Positions 1 to 12,068 are shown, counted from the stretch's first letter. The stretch is 64,000 bases of DNA from Chaetoderma sp. LZ-2023a (GCA_034401795.1 CM067371.1:84848783-84912782); one strand, 5' to 3'. The notes: generated by a model from the sequence alone, not told the origin. Translations and numbers: made by a program.

Positions 1-510
1 TTAAAAATCCAAGATGGCCACCAGCCATTACTGACCATCTTGAAAATTTATTCCCACATAATAACTCCGCTACCCTTTATTGGATCACTTTAAAACTTCA
101 GAAGTTGATTGGATTTAGTTTTGAGAAGAAATCTATCGAAATCGATAATGACCCAAGATGACCACCACAGCTTATCCTGTGCCATCTTGTAAATGAGTTT
201 CCAAACGATAACTTGCTATCATTTATTGGATTGGTTTGACACTTCATACTTTAATTGGACTTCGGCAGCGGAAGAAACACGTAGAAATCATCGATTATCC
301 AAAATGCAAGATGGCCACCAGCCACCTGCACCATCTTGAAAATGGGTTTCCAAATGATAACTCAATACCATTTATTGGATCGCTTTGAAACTTCATAAGT
401 TGATTGGACTCCAGCTCGGGAAGAAACCCATAGAAATCGATGATGATGCAAAATCCAAGATAGACAGCAGCCACTGACAATCATCTGGAAAATCAGTGTT
501 CAAACGATAA
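1..510. repeat. 148-bp tandem repeat, end of an array
   Basis: Three to four diverged units with a period of about 148 bp run from the window edge. The landmark AAGATGGCCACC-like motif recurs near 9, 152, 306 and 455. Each unit also carries a 'gataactc' block and a 'gctttgaaacttcata' block. The same unit forms a second array at 20975-21960. Short reading frames here are by-products of the repeat; no gene is supported. Confidence 0.8.
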
Positions 511-755
511 TTCTTGCTCTGATATGTTTTTGATGTGTCTGAATGTGTTTTTGTGCCTTTATATTATACATTGCATGGTATGTGCTCTCTTCTGACAGCT
601 CTTGCTCATTGGCGTAATATTTTGGCGTGGTATGATGTGCCTTATGCATAGCTCATGTTAACCTTTACAATGTTACATCTTGTGGATGTTGCACAATCTC
701 ACAATATTACTTGTTTTATTTGTTGTATCATGAACAATATTTCACTATGTTGTAG

Positions 756-862
756 ATGCTGTATCGAACATGGATGATGATGGTATAATGCTGGACATTT
801 ATGATGATATACATGGGGAGCTGAAGATGAGGTCAGCGTTACTGGATATGGCAAAGGACAAA
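756..862 (+). CDS. KIF17-like kinesin, internal tail exon
   Basis: A 107-nt exon is bounded by an acceptor (ttgtag before 756) and a consensus donor (AAA|GTATGT after 862). It is open in one frame. Two leading nucleotides complete a split codon, and it ends in phase 0, matching the phase-0 start of the exon at 5293. It encodes an acidic, helical-looking stretch (..MDDDGIMLDIYDDIHG.. then LKMRSALLDMAKDK), plausible for the kinesin stalk just before the conserved tail. Assignment rests on phase, strand and position, because this part of kinesin-2 stalks is poorly conserved. The motor and earlier exons would lie upstream of the window. Confidence 0.6.
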
Positions 863-1732
863 GTATGTAACTGATATTTGTATACGTCCAGAATAAATCT
901 AATAATATTAGCCGGTGAAGAAGTTACTTTAGTTAATTTTCATGCAGTTTGTGTTGAATTGAAAAGTAGGATCCCACTTATTGTTAAGGGAAAGGATAAG
1001 GGAACTAACAAATGCTTTTGAATGCTAATACTCCTGACCTATAAACACCAGTGAAAAACAAATAAATCAGAGTAATTTGAAAAAAGTAGCTGAATCGCAT
1101 TTATTTATGTCGTGCAAGAACCAATTCATGATGCTGCTGGGCCTATGCACTCTGGTGTATCAGCCGTGGTAATAAATAATATCCTCTACAGCCGGTCACA
1201 TGACCTCGGTTATATTCGCGATAAGCTGATTAGACACTACGTCCTACAGGTAAAATACTGTTTAATTTTAAATCAATTTGACTGAAAGCCATTGTTTCCG
1301 GCGACAGGTCCTACTTTCAGTCACACGAATCTCAAAATATTCAATAGGTATCATGTTACGACTCTGGAAGCCAGCAGTGTATTTTGAAAACATTTTGACC
1401 AAAACTCATTGCTTCCACCAAAAACAGTGAATTTCAAACGTAGTATTTTCAAAAGGATCAACAGTGAATTTAAGTAATGGTTTTAACATTTTTAAGCCAT
1501 GGAAAATCATGGAAAAGAGTGAAGTGTACAAACCATAGATAACTATACAGGAAATCTGTTTAATATTTTGAAACTAATTTGACTGGAATCTGTTGCTGAA
1601 AATTTGTAATTTCTGGTCTGTAAGTGTTAAAGGGTTAATATTTTGAGAGGCCCTGTCCTTGGTGGTGTTTAGGCAGGAGGGTGGGGATGGGGAGGGTTGT
1701 GGGGTGTGAAGGGTCATGTGATGGTGGTTCTT
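863..1732 (+). other. KIF17 intron, 5' part
   Basis: Intronic sequence after the donor at 863. I see no exon, RNA gene or clear repeat in it apart from AT-rich, low-complexity stretches and a G-rich segment near 1675-1705. Confidence 0.5.
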
Positions 1733-1855
1733 TAATCGATGAACCATCAAATTTGTTCAAGATAATTTCTATTTTCTCATAGTAAATGTCCATTTACATG
1801 CCAAGATAAGATTATTTAAAAAAATTGACCACTGGAATGACTGGCTCTGTTAGCG
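1733..1855. mobile_element. Family P hairpin MITE, left arm only
   Basis: It contains the family-P left flank (aatttgttcaagataattt), the 'aatgtccattta' block and the 'ccactggaatgactggctc' centre. The right arm is missing after about 1855, so this is a truncated copy. Confidence 0.65.
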
Positions 1856-2035
1856 CTGTGTTAATATTTGAGCCAAATGGGCCGAAATTGAATCAGTAGT
1901 TTGCGAGATAAAACCTGGAATAAGCTTTTGTGACTGACTGACTGACTAAAGAAGATACATGACGGTGTATTGACTCTTCTCTTGGCCTGTACATGGACAT
2001 TGGCTGGTTAGAAATTTACGTTTTCTTGACCAATC

Positions 2036-2266
2036 TTAACCATGAACTTGTTCAAGAAAATTTTAATTTTCTCATGGAAAATGTCCATTTGCAGACCAAT
2101 AGAAGACTATTTTTGAAAATTTACCACTGAAATGACTGGCTCGGTTATCGAGCCAGTTATTTCAGTGTTAAATTTTCAAAAAATAGTCTTCTATTGGTCT
2201 GCAAATGGACATTTCTCAAGACCACTGCAGAAGCTGTTTTTGGCTCCTATGAGTTTTAAAGGGTTA
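2036..2266. mobile_element. Family P hairpin MITE, complete
   Basis: A near-perfect inverted repeat spans 2081-2212, with arms of about 63 bp around a 5-base loop (gttat). The arms start and end on atgtccatttgcag / ctgcaaatggacat. The element closes with TTAAAGGGTTAA. Transcribed as part of the KIF17 intron, it would fold into a long RNA hairpin. Confidence 0.8.
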
Positions 2267-2514
2267 ACGGAAAACTTAACCCACCTTACACTAAACATTC
2301 AGCTGATAGGATTTGCCACCCATAATCCATCCCTGACATTTGAGCTTTCTATTCTGCCGACAATGAAAGATAGTCAGTCTTTAATAGCTAAATGTTGATA
2401 CATTTCTACAGCCTATGACAGCTGTCATGACTACCGTGTCTGCCTCGGTATATGCGTTCAGTCATAGAGGTGCCAGCTATAGTTTGGCAATGTGGTATAA
2501 AAGCAATCCTGCAG

Positions 2515-2595
2515 GTAAGCTGTTGAATATTTTGAAACTAATTTGATGGGATGTTGTTAACTTGCAGTCGAATTAGTTTCAAAATATTCAACAAG
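2515..2595. repeat. H palindrome (TGTTGAATATTTTGAAAC arms)
   Basis: Inverted arms (ctgttgaatattttgaaac ... gtttcaaaatattcaaca) flank a diverged core. This is the same palindrome as the centre of family F, here outside a recognisable F element. Confidence 0.7.
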
Positions 2596-2929
2596 ATGAT
2601 TGTTACATAATAAAGAAAGTAATGCAATGGCACTTCCATGATATCATAGGTCGCTTGATGAGACAAAATAGTGGCGATCAATGTGTAACATTTACGCGAT
2701 GTTACAAAGCATATACTTGTGATACAGATTGGGGAATGTGACAGGATATGAATGATATGGAATATATATACCATAATCTATCATTAGAATACAACATTTG
2801 AGATGAAATTAGCATGTCTTTAAGCTATGGTTTAAGAGTTAATTCTGACATTGCAGAATTGCAGTACAGATTATAAAATAATTTGGCATTTTTTCAAAAA
2901 TAGAAACATGTTACTTAGTAAGAAATGTT

Positions 2930-3012
2930 CTGTTGAATATTTTGAACATAATTGGATTTGAAGACATTGCTGCCTTAGTTAGCAATGTCTTCCAATCCAA
3001 TTATTTGCTGAA
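2930..3012. repeat. H palindrome, diverged
   Basis: The left arm tgttgaatattttgaac is followed by a 'ggatttgaagacattgctgcc' type core and a reverse copy (agcaatgtcttccaatcc). This is the 'GGAAGACATTGCTGCC' subtype also seen at 32000-32100. Confidence 0.6.
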
Positions 3013-3800
3013 CTGCTGGCCAAGTGAGCTTATGGTTTGGAGACTGTCCATCGACCGTCAACTTTCTCTTTAAGCAACTTCTCAAGAACCACTGGCTGAT
3101 TTAAAGTTGGCAGGACCGATTTTAATCAAATTTGGTAGCAAACATCTTGGATCCGTAGGGTCCAACCTTGTTCAAAGTAAGCTGATCGGCCAATTTGGCC
3201 GGCGGTCATCTTGGGTTTTGGTCGATTTTTATAATCGCCTTATGGTAACTCAACCAATTTTGTGTAAGGGAACTTGATTGGCCAAATGCGTCAGTGGCCA
3301 TCTTGGATGAACTAATTTTCACAACTGACAAAAACGTCTTTTCCCGAAGACCTAAAGTGATTGAGCCGAAATTTGGAAAATATCATTTGGGCCTAAAGGC
3401 CATTCAAGTTTATTCTACATTAAAAGACATGGCTGCCATCAACCAAATTGGAACCAGAAATCTGTGTTAGGCGGCCATATTTTTTTAATGGATTTTGAAG
3501 CCAAAATTGGGTTTATAGGTTTTTGAGCATGGTGATCAATTTCAAATTTTCCATTTTCGTAACTGTCAAATAAATATGTTGGCGACCATCTTGGATTTCT
3601 TTCTCACCAAATACTTCGATAATAAACCAATGGGAAATTTCTAATGTCTTCTCGAGAACCACTGTATCAATTTTAACCAAATTGGGTAGGGCGTATCCTT
3701 GTTCTTGTGTTCTAATTATCGGTTATGGCCTTTCTAGTTGAAATGCCACATGTATGTTCCAGGTGAGCGATACAGGTCCCTTGGGCCTCGTCTTCAAAAT
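3013..3800. repeat. Dispersed repeat ending GTGAGCGATACAGG
   Basis: Degenerate blocks recur here ('cttctcaagaaccactg' at about 3078 and 3650, 'ccatcttgg' several times). The block finishes with aggtgagcgatacaggtccc at about 3760-3780. The end resembles a repeat terminus common in molluscan genomes and is related to the element at 37436-38302. No coding content is evident. Confidence 0.5.
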
Positions 3801-4047
3801 ATTCAACAGGCCATTTTATCTTGCTTTGGAAATTTTTAGTTATTTCTGACCTGTACTGTAGTTGAAAGTTATTTTTGAGTGATTAATGCCTTCGGTCATT
3901 CTGAAGTAATATACTTGTAACATACCCAAAATAAATGTTTCCCAAAAATATACAGATTTTCACAGATTTTTGCTAAATTTAAACATTTTCCAGTAATTTT
4001 GTTAAATCCATTCACTTAACGGCCTTGAAAAACTAATTCCGTTTTCA

Positions 4048-4285
4048 AACACATTAACTCTTGAATGCAAAATCCGGCATCGACCTGCTTCTGCAGTGGT
4101 CTTGGGAAATGTCCATTTGCAGATCAGAAGATTATTTTCAAAAATTTACCACTGAAATGACTGGCTCGATAACCACGCCAGTCATTTCAGTGGTAATTTA
4201 AAAAACTAATCTCGGTCTGCGAATAGACATTTTTTGTGATTTCTATGAAATTTTTCTTGAGAACATTTGAGGTTTAAAGGGCTAA
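4048..4285. mobile_element. Family P hairpin MITE
   Basis: The palindrome at 4109-4230 is centred on 'gactggctcgataaccacgccagtc'. The right arm has lost a few bases. The terminal TTAA-type ends are degraded (acattaactc ... gggctaa). Confidence 0.7.
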
Positions 4286-4359
4286 GGACTTTCAAGGATC
4301 ACGATGAACGCTGTTGTCATTCAGACATAACAAGGTAAATATAGCACTTTGCTGAAGGG

Positions 4360-5040
4360 ATCTTTCCATATTTAGCTATGCCCGCCCATCTCATGCTAAG
4401 CTCCACCCACAGCTCAGGGGGTCACTAAGTGCATCCCAAAATACACATTTTTAACCATACATCGGGAACGCAAGTAAGTACAATCATAAAATTTGGCACA
4501 TAAATTGATATTATGAGTGGCTAGAAAATGATTTAGTTTATGATCAAAAGGTAAAAGATCGAGGTCACAAGGTCACTAAATAAATGGTACATCCAGAAAT
4601 ACACAGTTTTAGCCATAAATCCGGAAACACAAGCAGGTAGAATTACCAAATCGGTAACATACATTCACCTTGCGGTTAGCTAGAGGGAACACTTTTTTCA
4701 TATCACGGGTTCACTAAGTGCCTCCCAACATACATGCAAGTATGTAGAATCACCAAATTTGGCCCATCATTTCATATTATAGGTGGCTAGATGTTCTAAT
4801 AGTATCAGGACAAAGCATCAAATATCTAGGTCACAAAGTGTATACTGGAATACACATTTTTGGCCATAACTCTGGAAAGCAAGAACTTCAACAAGGTAGA
4901 ACAACCAGATTTAGCACATGCATTCATATCGCGACAGCTTATGATTGTTTTGAGTTTGGGATCAATGGATCAACTATCTAGGTCATGGGGTCACTAAGTG
5001 CATTGTCAAGACCGCACACAAAGGCGTTAGTCAGCATCTC
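4360..5040. repeat. Old ~150-bp tandem repeat after an F-end fragment
   Basis: The first bases (tttagctatgcccgcccat) are the reversed end of family F. Four to five diverged units follow, marked by 'ggtcactaagtgca' near 4420, 4575, 4690 and 4990 and by 'atacacattttt'. No gene is visible. Confidence 0.55.
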
Positions 5041-5292
5041 CGTTGAGTGCATTCTAGTTATAATGGCAATTGTTTTCTAAGATAATATTATTGGTTTGCA
5101 AATAGGCATTATTAACAGTGACAGCAACTAGCTAGTAGTAATTAAAAGTCAGTATGTTAATCGGTGTGTCTAGTGAATGTGTGACATAAAGCCCAGGTCT
5201 CGGCTATAGTGATGTTGCTCTTGTTTAATACCATTCCGGAAGATATATTTTGCTAACTTAATCATTAAGATGTTCAAATTTCTCCTATACAG

Positions 5293-5551
5293 ACAACTGT
5301 ACTGGAAACAGAAATAAAAGATATCCAGGCAGAGTTTGAAATCGACCGCATAGACTACTTGGAGACAATTCGTAAACAAGGGCGTAAAATGTTACTTATG
5401 CAGGCTATGATCGATCGAATGCAACCACTCATACGCAAAGACTGCAACTATAGCAATTTGGATAGGATCTTCTCTGACTGTCACTGGGATGATGATTTGA
5501 GTGTGTGGGTACTACCCAAGATTACTCTTGAGAAGAGCTACAGCATACCAG
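5293..5551 (+). CDS. KIF17-like kinesin, conserved tail exon
   Basis: This exon gives the firmest identification in the window. It opens in phase 0 after a pyrimidine-rich acceptor (ctcctatacag) and ends in phase 1 at CCAG|GTAGTT. It encodes a coiled-coil end (ETEIKDIQAEFEIDRIDYLE, about residues 5-24), then a basic helix (TIRKQGRKMLL), then PLIRKDCNYSNL followed by WDDDLSVWVLPK. From knowledge of kinesin-2 proteins, a DYL-TIR-Q helix followed by PLIR-DCNYSNL and a W-D-D/E-x-W-x-x-P block is characteristic of the homodimeric KIF17/OSM-3 tail, a plus-end-directed motor of intraflagellar transport and dendritic transport. No broken codon is seen. Confidence 0.9.
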
Positions 5552-6829
5552 GTAGTTAATTATTTTATTGTTCCCTTATGAAATCTAACTACCACATACT
5601 TAAAAAGGCATGCCATGAGTTTGCATCAATTATTAGCATGTAACAATTTTAGACTGATTCCATTTTCACAAAAATAAACTTCTGGAAGCATTTTTGGGTG
5701 GAAGTGGATAAACAAGACTTAGTGTTTTTGCATAATTCAACTATGCTGAATGCGAAAGTCTTGTTTACTAAGCTGAATTCTGTGTAGAAATGTACAAAAA
5801 ATTGTTGCTCCTATATACATATAATCTGTTTAAATGAATCCTATATGTTAGAAAATATATCATACATGTGTATCGTAAAGACCTCATGCACACTAAACAC
5901 ACTTTCAGAAAGATCCTACATAGGATTGGCATGTCAGTCTGTCGGTCTGTATATTTATCCATAAATAGAGTGTATGTATCAAATGTTTCATAGCTTTGAT
6001 TGACTGACTGATACCAAGCTGTATTATGTGATCAACCTTTATGGCAGGGCTTCGTTTCTGAGGCGAACTATCTCTCTCGCTCGCATAGCTCACCTAATTT
6101 TTCATCGCAGGGGAGCAATTAGTCACTCCCCTCAAATCTTGAAATTGAAAACAAAATTTGAATATTTTGATCTAAACATAATGTTATTAATAGATTTTCA
6201 CATTTACATTCTACCAGAGGAGTGCTCACTCGCCTAGCATTGATCGTGGACAGCAATTTATAGCACACCCCATATTTCTAGAAACGAAGCCCAGGTATGG
6301 CACAGAGAGAATCCGTCCAGAAATATTTAAAATCCCAAATCCAATATGGTCATCGGTGGCCATCTTGAAAATTTAATTTATTGGTGAAAGGTGATCACAG
6401 ATTTAACGGGTTTGATAGAAAACTTTCTCACTCCACTGAGTGTTGTACGAGCATGATGTGTATCAGAATTTGCACAGATAATTATGGCGTGACGAACATT
6501 GTTAGTGCATTCTACATTTCTACATATGCCATTACTGCCCATATATTTACATCTACATGTAATTATCTGTGCACACCTACTTGGGATAGGAATGAGCGTC
6601 ATTAATGTCGGGACTAGTGTTCCATTAACCATCTTCCATCCCATATTCTCTGGTGTAGGTGCATTATTCACGTAACAGATAAACATTTCTGCTGATCGGA
6701 TGGTGTCATCTACTAACAGTAGCATCAACACATGATTGATGATCATTAGCACTAAGCAAATAATATCTATTGCTTACTAATATCTTATCTATAACTTGTT
6801 ATTGTCATCTCCAGGAAAAACTGTTTTTG
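5552..6829 (+). other. KIF17 intron, unclassified sequence
   Basis: Intronic. A short fragment of the 148-bp repeat lies at about 6335-6375 (caatatggtcatcggtggcc). Apart from that I see no exon, RNA gene or ordered repeat. Confidence 0.5.
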
Positions 6830-7300
6830 TCAACAATAATGCCCAACTTTGCTTTTTATATCTGATGTTTGCTTAATCAAACTGGAGCCAAAGTTGGACA
6901 CAATCTTCATTATAATGAGTGGGAATGAAACTTGACACAGTGGAGTAAAAACATCCAAGGTCGCTGTGTCCTTCCTAAATCATAGTTGTTGGGTTTTTTA
7001 TCAAAACTAACATTTTGCATTTAGCTCAACTTAGCAATTTATATTTCATGTTCATACTGTGTGGTTAAGCATACATGGCCCACATTCGGACACATCCTGC
7101 CTTATAATGGCATGGCATGACACAATCACCTTGGCATCAAAAGGTATTTCTTAATAATAACATTTTTGTTTTATCTCAACTTAGCAGTTCATATCTCATA
7201 TTGTGTTAATAATGCTGCAAGCAAACTTGGACACTTGCTAATAAGAGGGGATGAGGCAATTACTTTGGGGTCAAAGAACTTAGGTCCTGAACTTTGATAA
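6830..7300. repeat. Degenerate ~150-bp repeat block
   Basis: Three diverged units share 'aactttgc/aacttagcaatttatat', 'ttggacacat..taataa' and 'atgacacaat'-type blocks near 6850, 7025 and 7180. It lies inside a KIF17 intron and has no coding features. Confidence 0.4.
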
Positions 7301-7389
7301 GTGTATTGATAAGCCTTCTATGTTTATTTTTTGTTTCGAGTCAAGTTTCATGGTTGATTGCAAAGTCGTAAAGTCGAGCTTCATGGTTG

Positions 7390-7560
7390 CATTACAACCA
7401 CGTTTGTGGTTGAAAATTTATCACTGTAATGACTGGCTTCATTATTGAGCCAGTCATTCCAGTGATAGATTTTCAAAAAATAGTATTCGCTTTATCACAC
7501 ATTTATTAAAACCACTGAAGAAGCCATTATTGGCCATATTTAATGCCAAAAGGGATAACT
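7390..7560. mobile_element. Family P hairpin MITE, shortened arms
   Basis: The central hairpin (aaaatttatcactgtaatga ... tcattccagtgatagatttt) is present. The outer 'atgtccatttgcag' segments are missing on the left and degraded on the right. It abuts the exon at 7584. Confidence 0.65.
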
Positions 7561-7583
7561 TTTTAGACATTCTTGTATGTTAG

Positions 7584-7726
7584 GCTTGCAGTCTGCTGCT
7601 TTAACGGATGGACTTCTGGGAACTGGAAGTGGTCCATTCAAACAGCCCAGCCCTGACGGAGGTGGTTCAGAAATGCACACAGCCCCGCACACAGACAACC
7701 AATACTCTTCAGATAGACTCATCAAG
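7584..7726 (+). CDS. KIF17-like kinesin, linker exon
   Basis: A 143-nt exon between acceptor tatgttag| and donor ATCAAG|GTACTA. It enters in phase 1 (two leading bases complete a glycine) and leaves in phase 0, compatible with both neighbours. The encoded stretch is rich in Gly, Ser, Pro and Thr and ends DNQYSSDRLIK. In vertebrate KIF17 the corresponding linker also ends in a D-R-Y-R-L-like helix just before the next conserved block. This part is expected to be disordered and poorly conserved. Confidence 0.8.
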
Positions 7727-8272
7727 GTACTACATAGTTAGCATATAGATTGTACTGCTGGATTATCCCCTGTGTTACTCAGGTCCCATTTTGCTGGCGA
7801 ACTGGTGTTCATTTTGAAAATTGGTGTTACTGTTTTTAAGGACAACAACAGTCTTCTGCTTCCACTGATGCCGCTTCATAGTAATCTATTTGCCAGTTGG
7901 ATTATTCATTTAACACATCTTTAAATTGGTTTTCTAGAGGCTGTCCACTAGTCCATAATAGGCCCCTTTCTCATGAGACCATTCTTTGTGGGCCTTTTAA
8001 TTGTCCATAATCTGCCTTATGTACACTGCTTTTTATATGCCGGCACTAGACGCAGGATATTTTGTGTCCATCCATCTGTCTGTGTTGGCATTTGTCTACC
8101 CATCAATCAGTTTCTTGTGTGAGGCAGATATATCGAAGTTTGACCCTACACATATACTAACTCATACTATTGTGTGATGTTGTATCAAGTGCCAGATACT
8201 TTACTATCCATCATTCTGTTCATGATCAATTTCTTCTGAGATCCAGAATCGCAGACAATTTTAAACGGATAC
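7727..8272 (+). other. KIF17 intron segment
   Basis: Intronic. I see no exon, RNA gene or repeat that I can name in this stretch. Confidence 0.4.
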
Positions 8273-8514
8273 TTAACCCTTAAATGGTCAAGCCGGCTAA
8301 AATTGGCCTCAGCAGTGCCCTTATGAATGTCCATTTGTAGGCCAAGAGAAGATTATTTTTGGAAATTTACCACTAGAATGCCTGGCTCGATAAACGAGCC
8401 AGTCATTCCAGTGGTAAACTTTAAAAAATAGTCCCCCTCTTGGCCTGCAAATAGACATTCAATAAACAAATATTTCGATTTTTTTTTTACCAAATCGGAC
8501 CATTAAAGGGTTAA
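8273..8514. mobile_element. Family P hairpin MITE, complete
   Basis: A 242-bp copy runs from TTAACCCTTAAATGGTC to GACCATTAAAGGGTTAA, giving 16-17 bp terminal inverted repeats. It has an internal palindrome around 'ctggctcgataaacgagccag'. It is one of the best copies for defining the element ends. Confidence 0.85.
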
Positions 8515-9394
8515 AGTTCTACCGTAAGTTGTATATAAATTAGGTGGTGGTTTCTGTGTCAGTTGGCAGATTTCACTTCTATATCCATCCATCTATCTAT
8601 CTGTCCATCCGCCTCTTTCAAACATATACAGATGTATGGTGCATGGCACATTTCTCTATCTCAAATGGCTATATTCACACATCACCTGAATACCTATATC
8701 TCTTGACAAGTACTAACTCGCCAAATACCCCCACTTTAACATGGTACATGTCTTTCTGCTGTATGTTGAGTGTCACATAAGGTATTGTTGTACATTGATT
8801 GAAAATTCATTATAAAACCCTTGTTTTGCAAGGTTTATTACTTATTGTATTATTACTGTATTATTAAGTGGTTGGGTATATGCCTAACTGATCATGGCAT
8901 CAGAAATGAAATCTATGTCCATCTTTTTACTGCAAGAACTGATTAGAATGCTGAAACTGTGTTTAAAATGTCCTGAATGTGGATGTAAAATGTGGCGCAA
9001 ACTGCCCTGACCTGCTCTGTTTTACTTAAAATGAAGCTACCCGGGCTCACCTGACTGTTTTTATTTTATTTTTACACTTGGTCAAGAGAATGTAGTGTAG
9101 CTATAGAAGCTCACATGGACGGTACCTTCACTTTATCTGCATCTCATCCCCCCCTCCCCCTGTATTTTTTTGGGCTATGATGTCCTGGGGTTTAGGAATG
9201 CAGTTATTTCCCAGCTGTATGACATATGGTAGCGTTAATGATAAGGCTCTGCAGTATTGACATCAACACGTCAGACATGTCAATTCCCAGTCATTTCAGC
9301 TGCTGACCGTGTAGCAGCTGTTTAGCTTGTATGTCCTGATGCTCACCTCATCTGAGGGCTTCGAGGCCAACAGTCAGGAGAGATTGAGAGGTGC

Positions 9395-11940
9395 TCTCTA
9401 CAGTTAAATGGGAACACAAACACTAAAGTGTCAAAGCACCTCAAATGCTGCTTTTGTATAATTTGATTACAATAAAATATATTATTTGCATATTTTAAAA
9501 TTTCTAAATAGTAAATTTTACCAGGGAAAGTAACTTTCTTCAATTTCCATGAGAATCAAAGGGGTACGTCATTACTTGAATGATATGATATATGACATTG
9601 TCGTGTGTGAATGAATGTTGTGGTATGACATTGTCGTGTGAATTAATATTATGATATATGACATTGTCATGTGAATGAATGTTGTGGTATGACATTGTCG
9701 CATGGAGGAATGTTGTGGTATGACATTGTCGCATGAATGAATGTTGTGGTATGGCATTGTCACATGAATGAATGTTGTGGTATGACATTGTCGCATGAAT
9801 GAATGTTATGGTATGACATTGTCGCATGAATGAATGTTATGATATATGACATTGTCATGTGAATGAATGTTGTGGTATGACATTGTCGTATGAATGAATG
9901 TTGTGGTATGACATTGTCGCATGAATGAATGTTGTGGTATGGCATTGTCACATGAATGAATGTTGTGGTATGACATTGTCGCATGAATGAATGTTATGGT
10001 ATGACATTGTCGCATGAATGAATGTTATGATATATGACATTGTCATGTGAATGAATGTTGTGGTATGACATTGTCGTATGAATGAATGTTGTGGTATGAC
10101 ATTGTCGCATGAATGAATGAATGTTGTGGTATGACATTGTCGCATGAATGAATGTTATGGTATGACATTATTGCATTAATGAAGTTTGGTATGACATTGT
10201 CACGTGAATGAAGTTTGTGGTATGACATTGTCGCGTGAATGAATGTTGTGGTATGGCATTTTCACGTGAATGAATGTTATGATATATGACATTGTCATGT
10301 GAATGAATGTTGTGGTATGACATTGTCGCATGGAGGAGTGTTGTGGTATGACATTGTCGCATGAATGAATGTTGTGGTATGACATTGTCGCGTGAATGAA
10401 TGTTGTGGTATGATATTGTCACATGAATGAATGTTGTGGTATGACATTATTGCATTAATGAAGTTTGGTATGACATTGTCGCGTGAATGAAGTTTGTGGT
10501 ATGACATTGTCGCATGAATGAATGTTATGGTATGACATTGTCGCATGAATGAATGTTATGATATATGACATTGTCATGTGAATGAATGTTGTGGTATGAC
10601 ATTGTCGTATGAATGAATGTTGTGGTATGACATTGTCGCATGAATGAATGAATGTTGTGGTATGACATTGTCCATGAATGAATGTTATGGTATGACATTA
10701 TTGCATTAATTAAGTTTGGTATGACATTGTCGCGTGAATGAAGTTTGTGGTATGACATTGTCGCGTGAATGAATGTTGTGGTATGACATTGTCGTATGAA
10801 TGAATGTTGAGGTATGACATTGTCATGTGAATGAAGTTTGTGGTATGACATTGTCGTGTGAATGAATGTTGAGGTATGACATTGTCGCATGAATGAATGT
10901 TGAGGTATGACATTGTCGTGTGAATGAATGTTGTGGTATGACATTGTTGCGTGAATGAAGTTTGTGGTATGACATTGTCGCATGAATGAATGTTGTGGTA
11001 TGACATTGTCGTGTGAATGAATGTTGTGGTATGACATTATTGCGTTAATGAATGTTGTGGTATGACATTGTCATGTGAATGATTGGTGTGGTATGACATT
11101 ATCGCGTGAATGAATATTGTGGTATGATGTCATCGTGTGAATGATTGTTGTGTTATAACATTGTCGTGCGAATGAATGTTGTGGTATGACATTGTCGCAT
11201 GAATGACTGTTGTGGTATGACATTATTGCGTTAATGAATGTTGTGGTATGACATTATTGCGTTAATGAATATTGTGGTATGACATTGTTGTGTGAATGAT
11301 TGTTGTGGTATGATGTCATCACGTGAATGAAAGTTGTGTTATGATGTCATCGCGTGAATGAATGTTGTGGTATGACATTGCCGAATGAATGATTGTTGTG
11401 GTATGACATTGCCGCATGAATGATTGTTGTGGTATGACGTCATCGCGTGAATGATTGTTGTGGTATGACATCATCGCGTGAATGATTGTTGTGGTATGAC
11501 ATTATCATGTGAATGATATTTTGTTTCTGATGCTTGCTAGCTTACTACAGCTCATTCAGACACTGCCATATTAGTGAGGTGTATGAAAACATGTGTGTTT
11601 GTTATGCATTCGAGTACTTGGATCGGAGCTGACGTCCCGCTTCGTAACTTTATACAAAACCAGTTTCTTCTACTTTGAAAACGTTGTGTAATCTGAAATC
11701 ACAGAATTGATGAATCATGCGATGATGTCATACGGTGAATTCTTCGTAATGTCAAAATCAGCAATTTTGACCCGAGTTTTATATTGATAAATGTTGTGAA
11801 GCTTTGTCATATTTTGTTTAATTCATAGAATATGATAAAAACGTATAATTTTGGCCATTTTTTATTGAAATCTAATTTTTGTTTGTGATCTTTAAGGTAT
11901 GCATAATTATAAAAGCTCATACCCTGTATACACTAATTTA
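9395..11940. repeat. Dispersed repeat (copy A) expanded by a minisatellite
   Basis: The left flank (gggaacacaaacac..., gtataatttgattacaataaaatata) and right flank (gatgatgtcatacggtgaatt, attgaaatctaatttttg, ctaatttagtcat) align in order with 20150-20830. In copy A the middle is occupied by the 31-bp array; the other copy has about two monomers. It ends about 30 bp before the KIF17 exon at 11969. Confidence 0.75.
9590..11515. repeat. 31-bp minisatellite, ~62 units
   Basis: Consensus (two pieces): gaatgaatgttgtggtatga + cattgtcgcat. Variants include 4-bp 'gaat' insertions, a 'catggagga' unit and 'attattgcattaatgaag' units. A marked unit containing 'atgatatatgacattgtcat' recurs at about 9652, 9838, 10027, 10279 and 10559, so roughly 186-bp (6-unit) blocks have been duplicated. 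Long frames such as SYHNIHSHDNVIP are repeat artefacts. Confidence 0.95.
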
Positions 11941-11968
11941 GTCATTCTTGTCGTCTTTATATATTCAG

Positions 11969-12068
11969 AAACTGCAAAGAAATGATGGCATTGCGGGCTC
12001 ATACTTTCAGCCAAAACGTGCCCCCAAAATACTCAGCCAATCAGACCCAGTTAATGCCTTCAAACTTG
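11969..12068 (+). CDS. KIF17-like kinesin, SYF-KR exon
   Basis: A 100-nt exon, phase 0 to phase 1, between acceptor atattcag| and donor CTTG|GTAATG. It encodes KLQRNDGIAGSYFQPKRAPK followed by ILSQSDPVNAFKL. The pattern (basic/polar residues, I-A-x-x-YF-x-x-KRA-x-x-IL) matches the conserved segment that follows the linker in vertebrate KIF17, so it supports the identification independently of the exon at 5293. Confidence 0.87.

Noticed and set aside
9540..11037. Histidine/asparagine-rich repeat frames on the - strand
   Set aside because: By-product of the 31-bp minisatellite in a KIF17 intron. The period is not a multiple of three and the frames shift at every length variant.
9590..11515. 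CRISPR-like array of regular repeats
   Set aside because: Units are directly tandem without unique spacers, in an animal-type intron.
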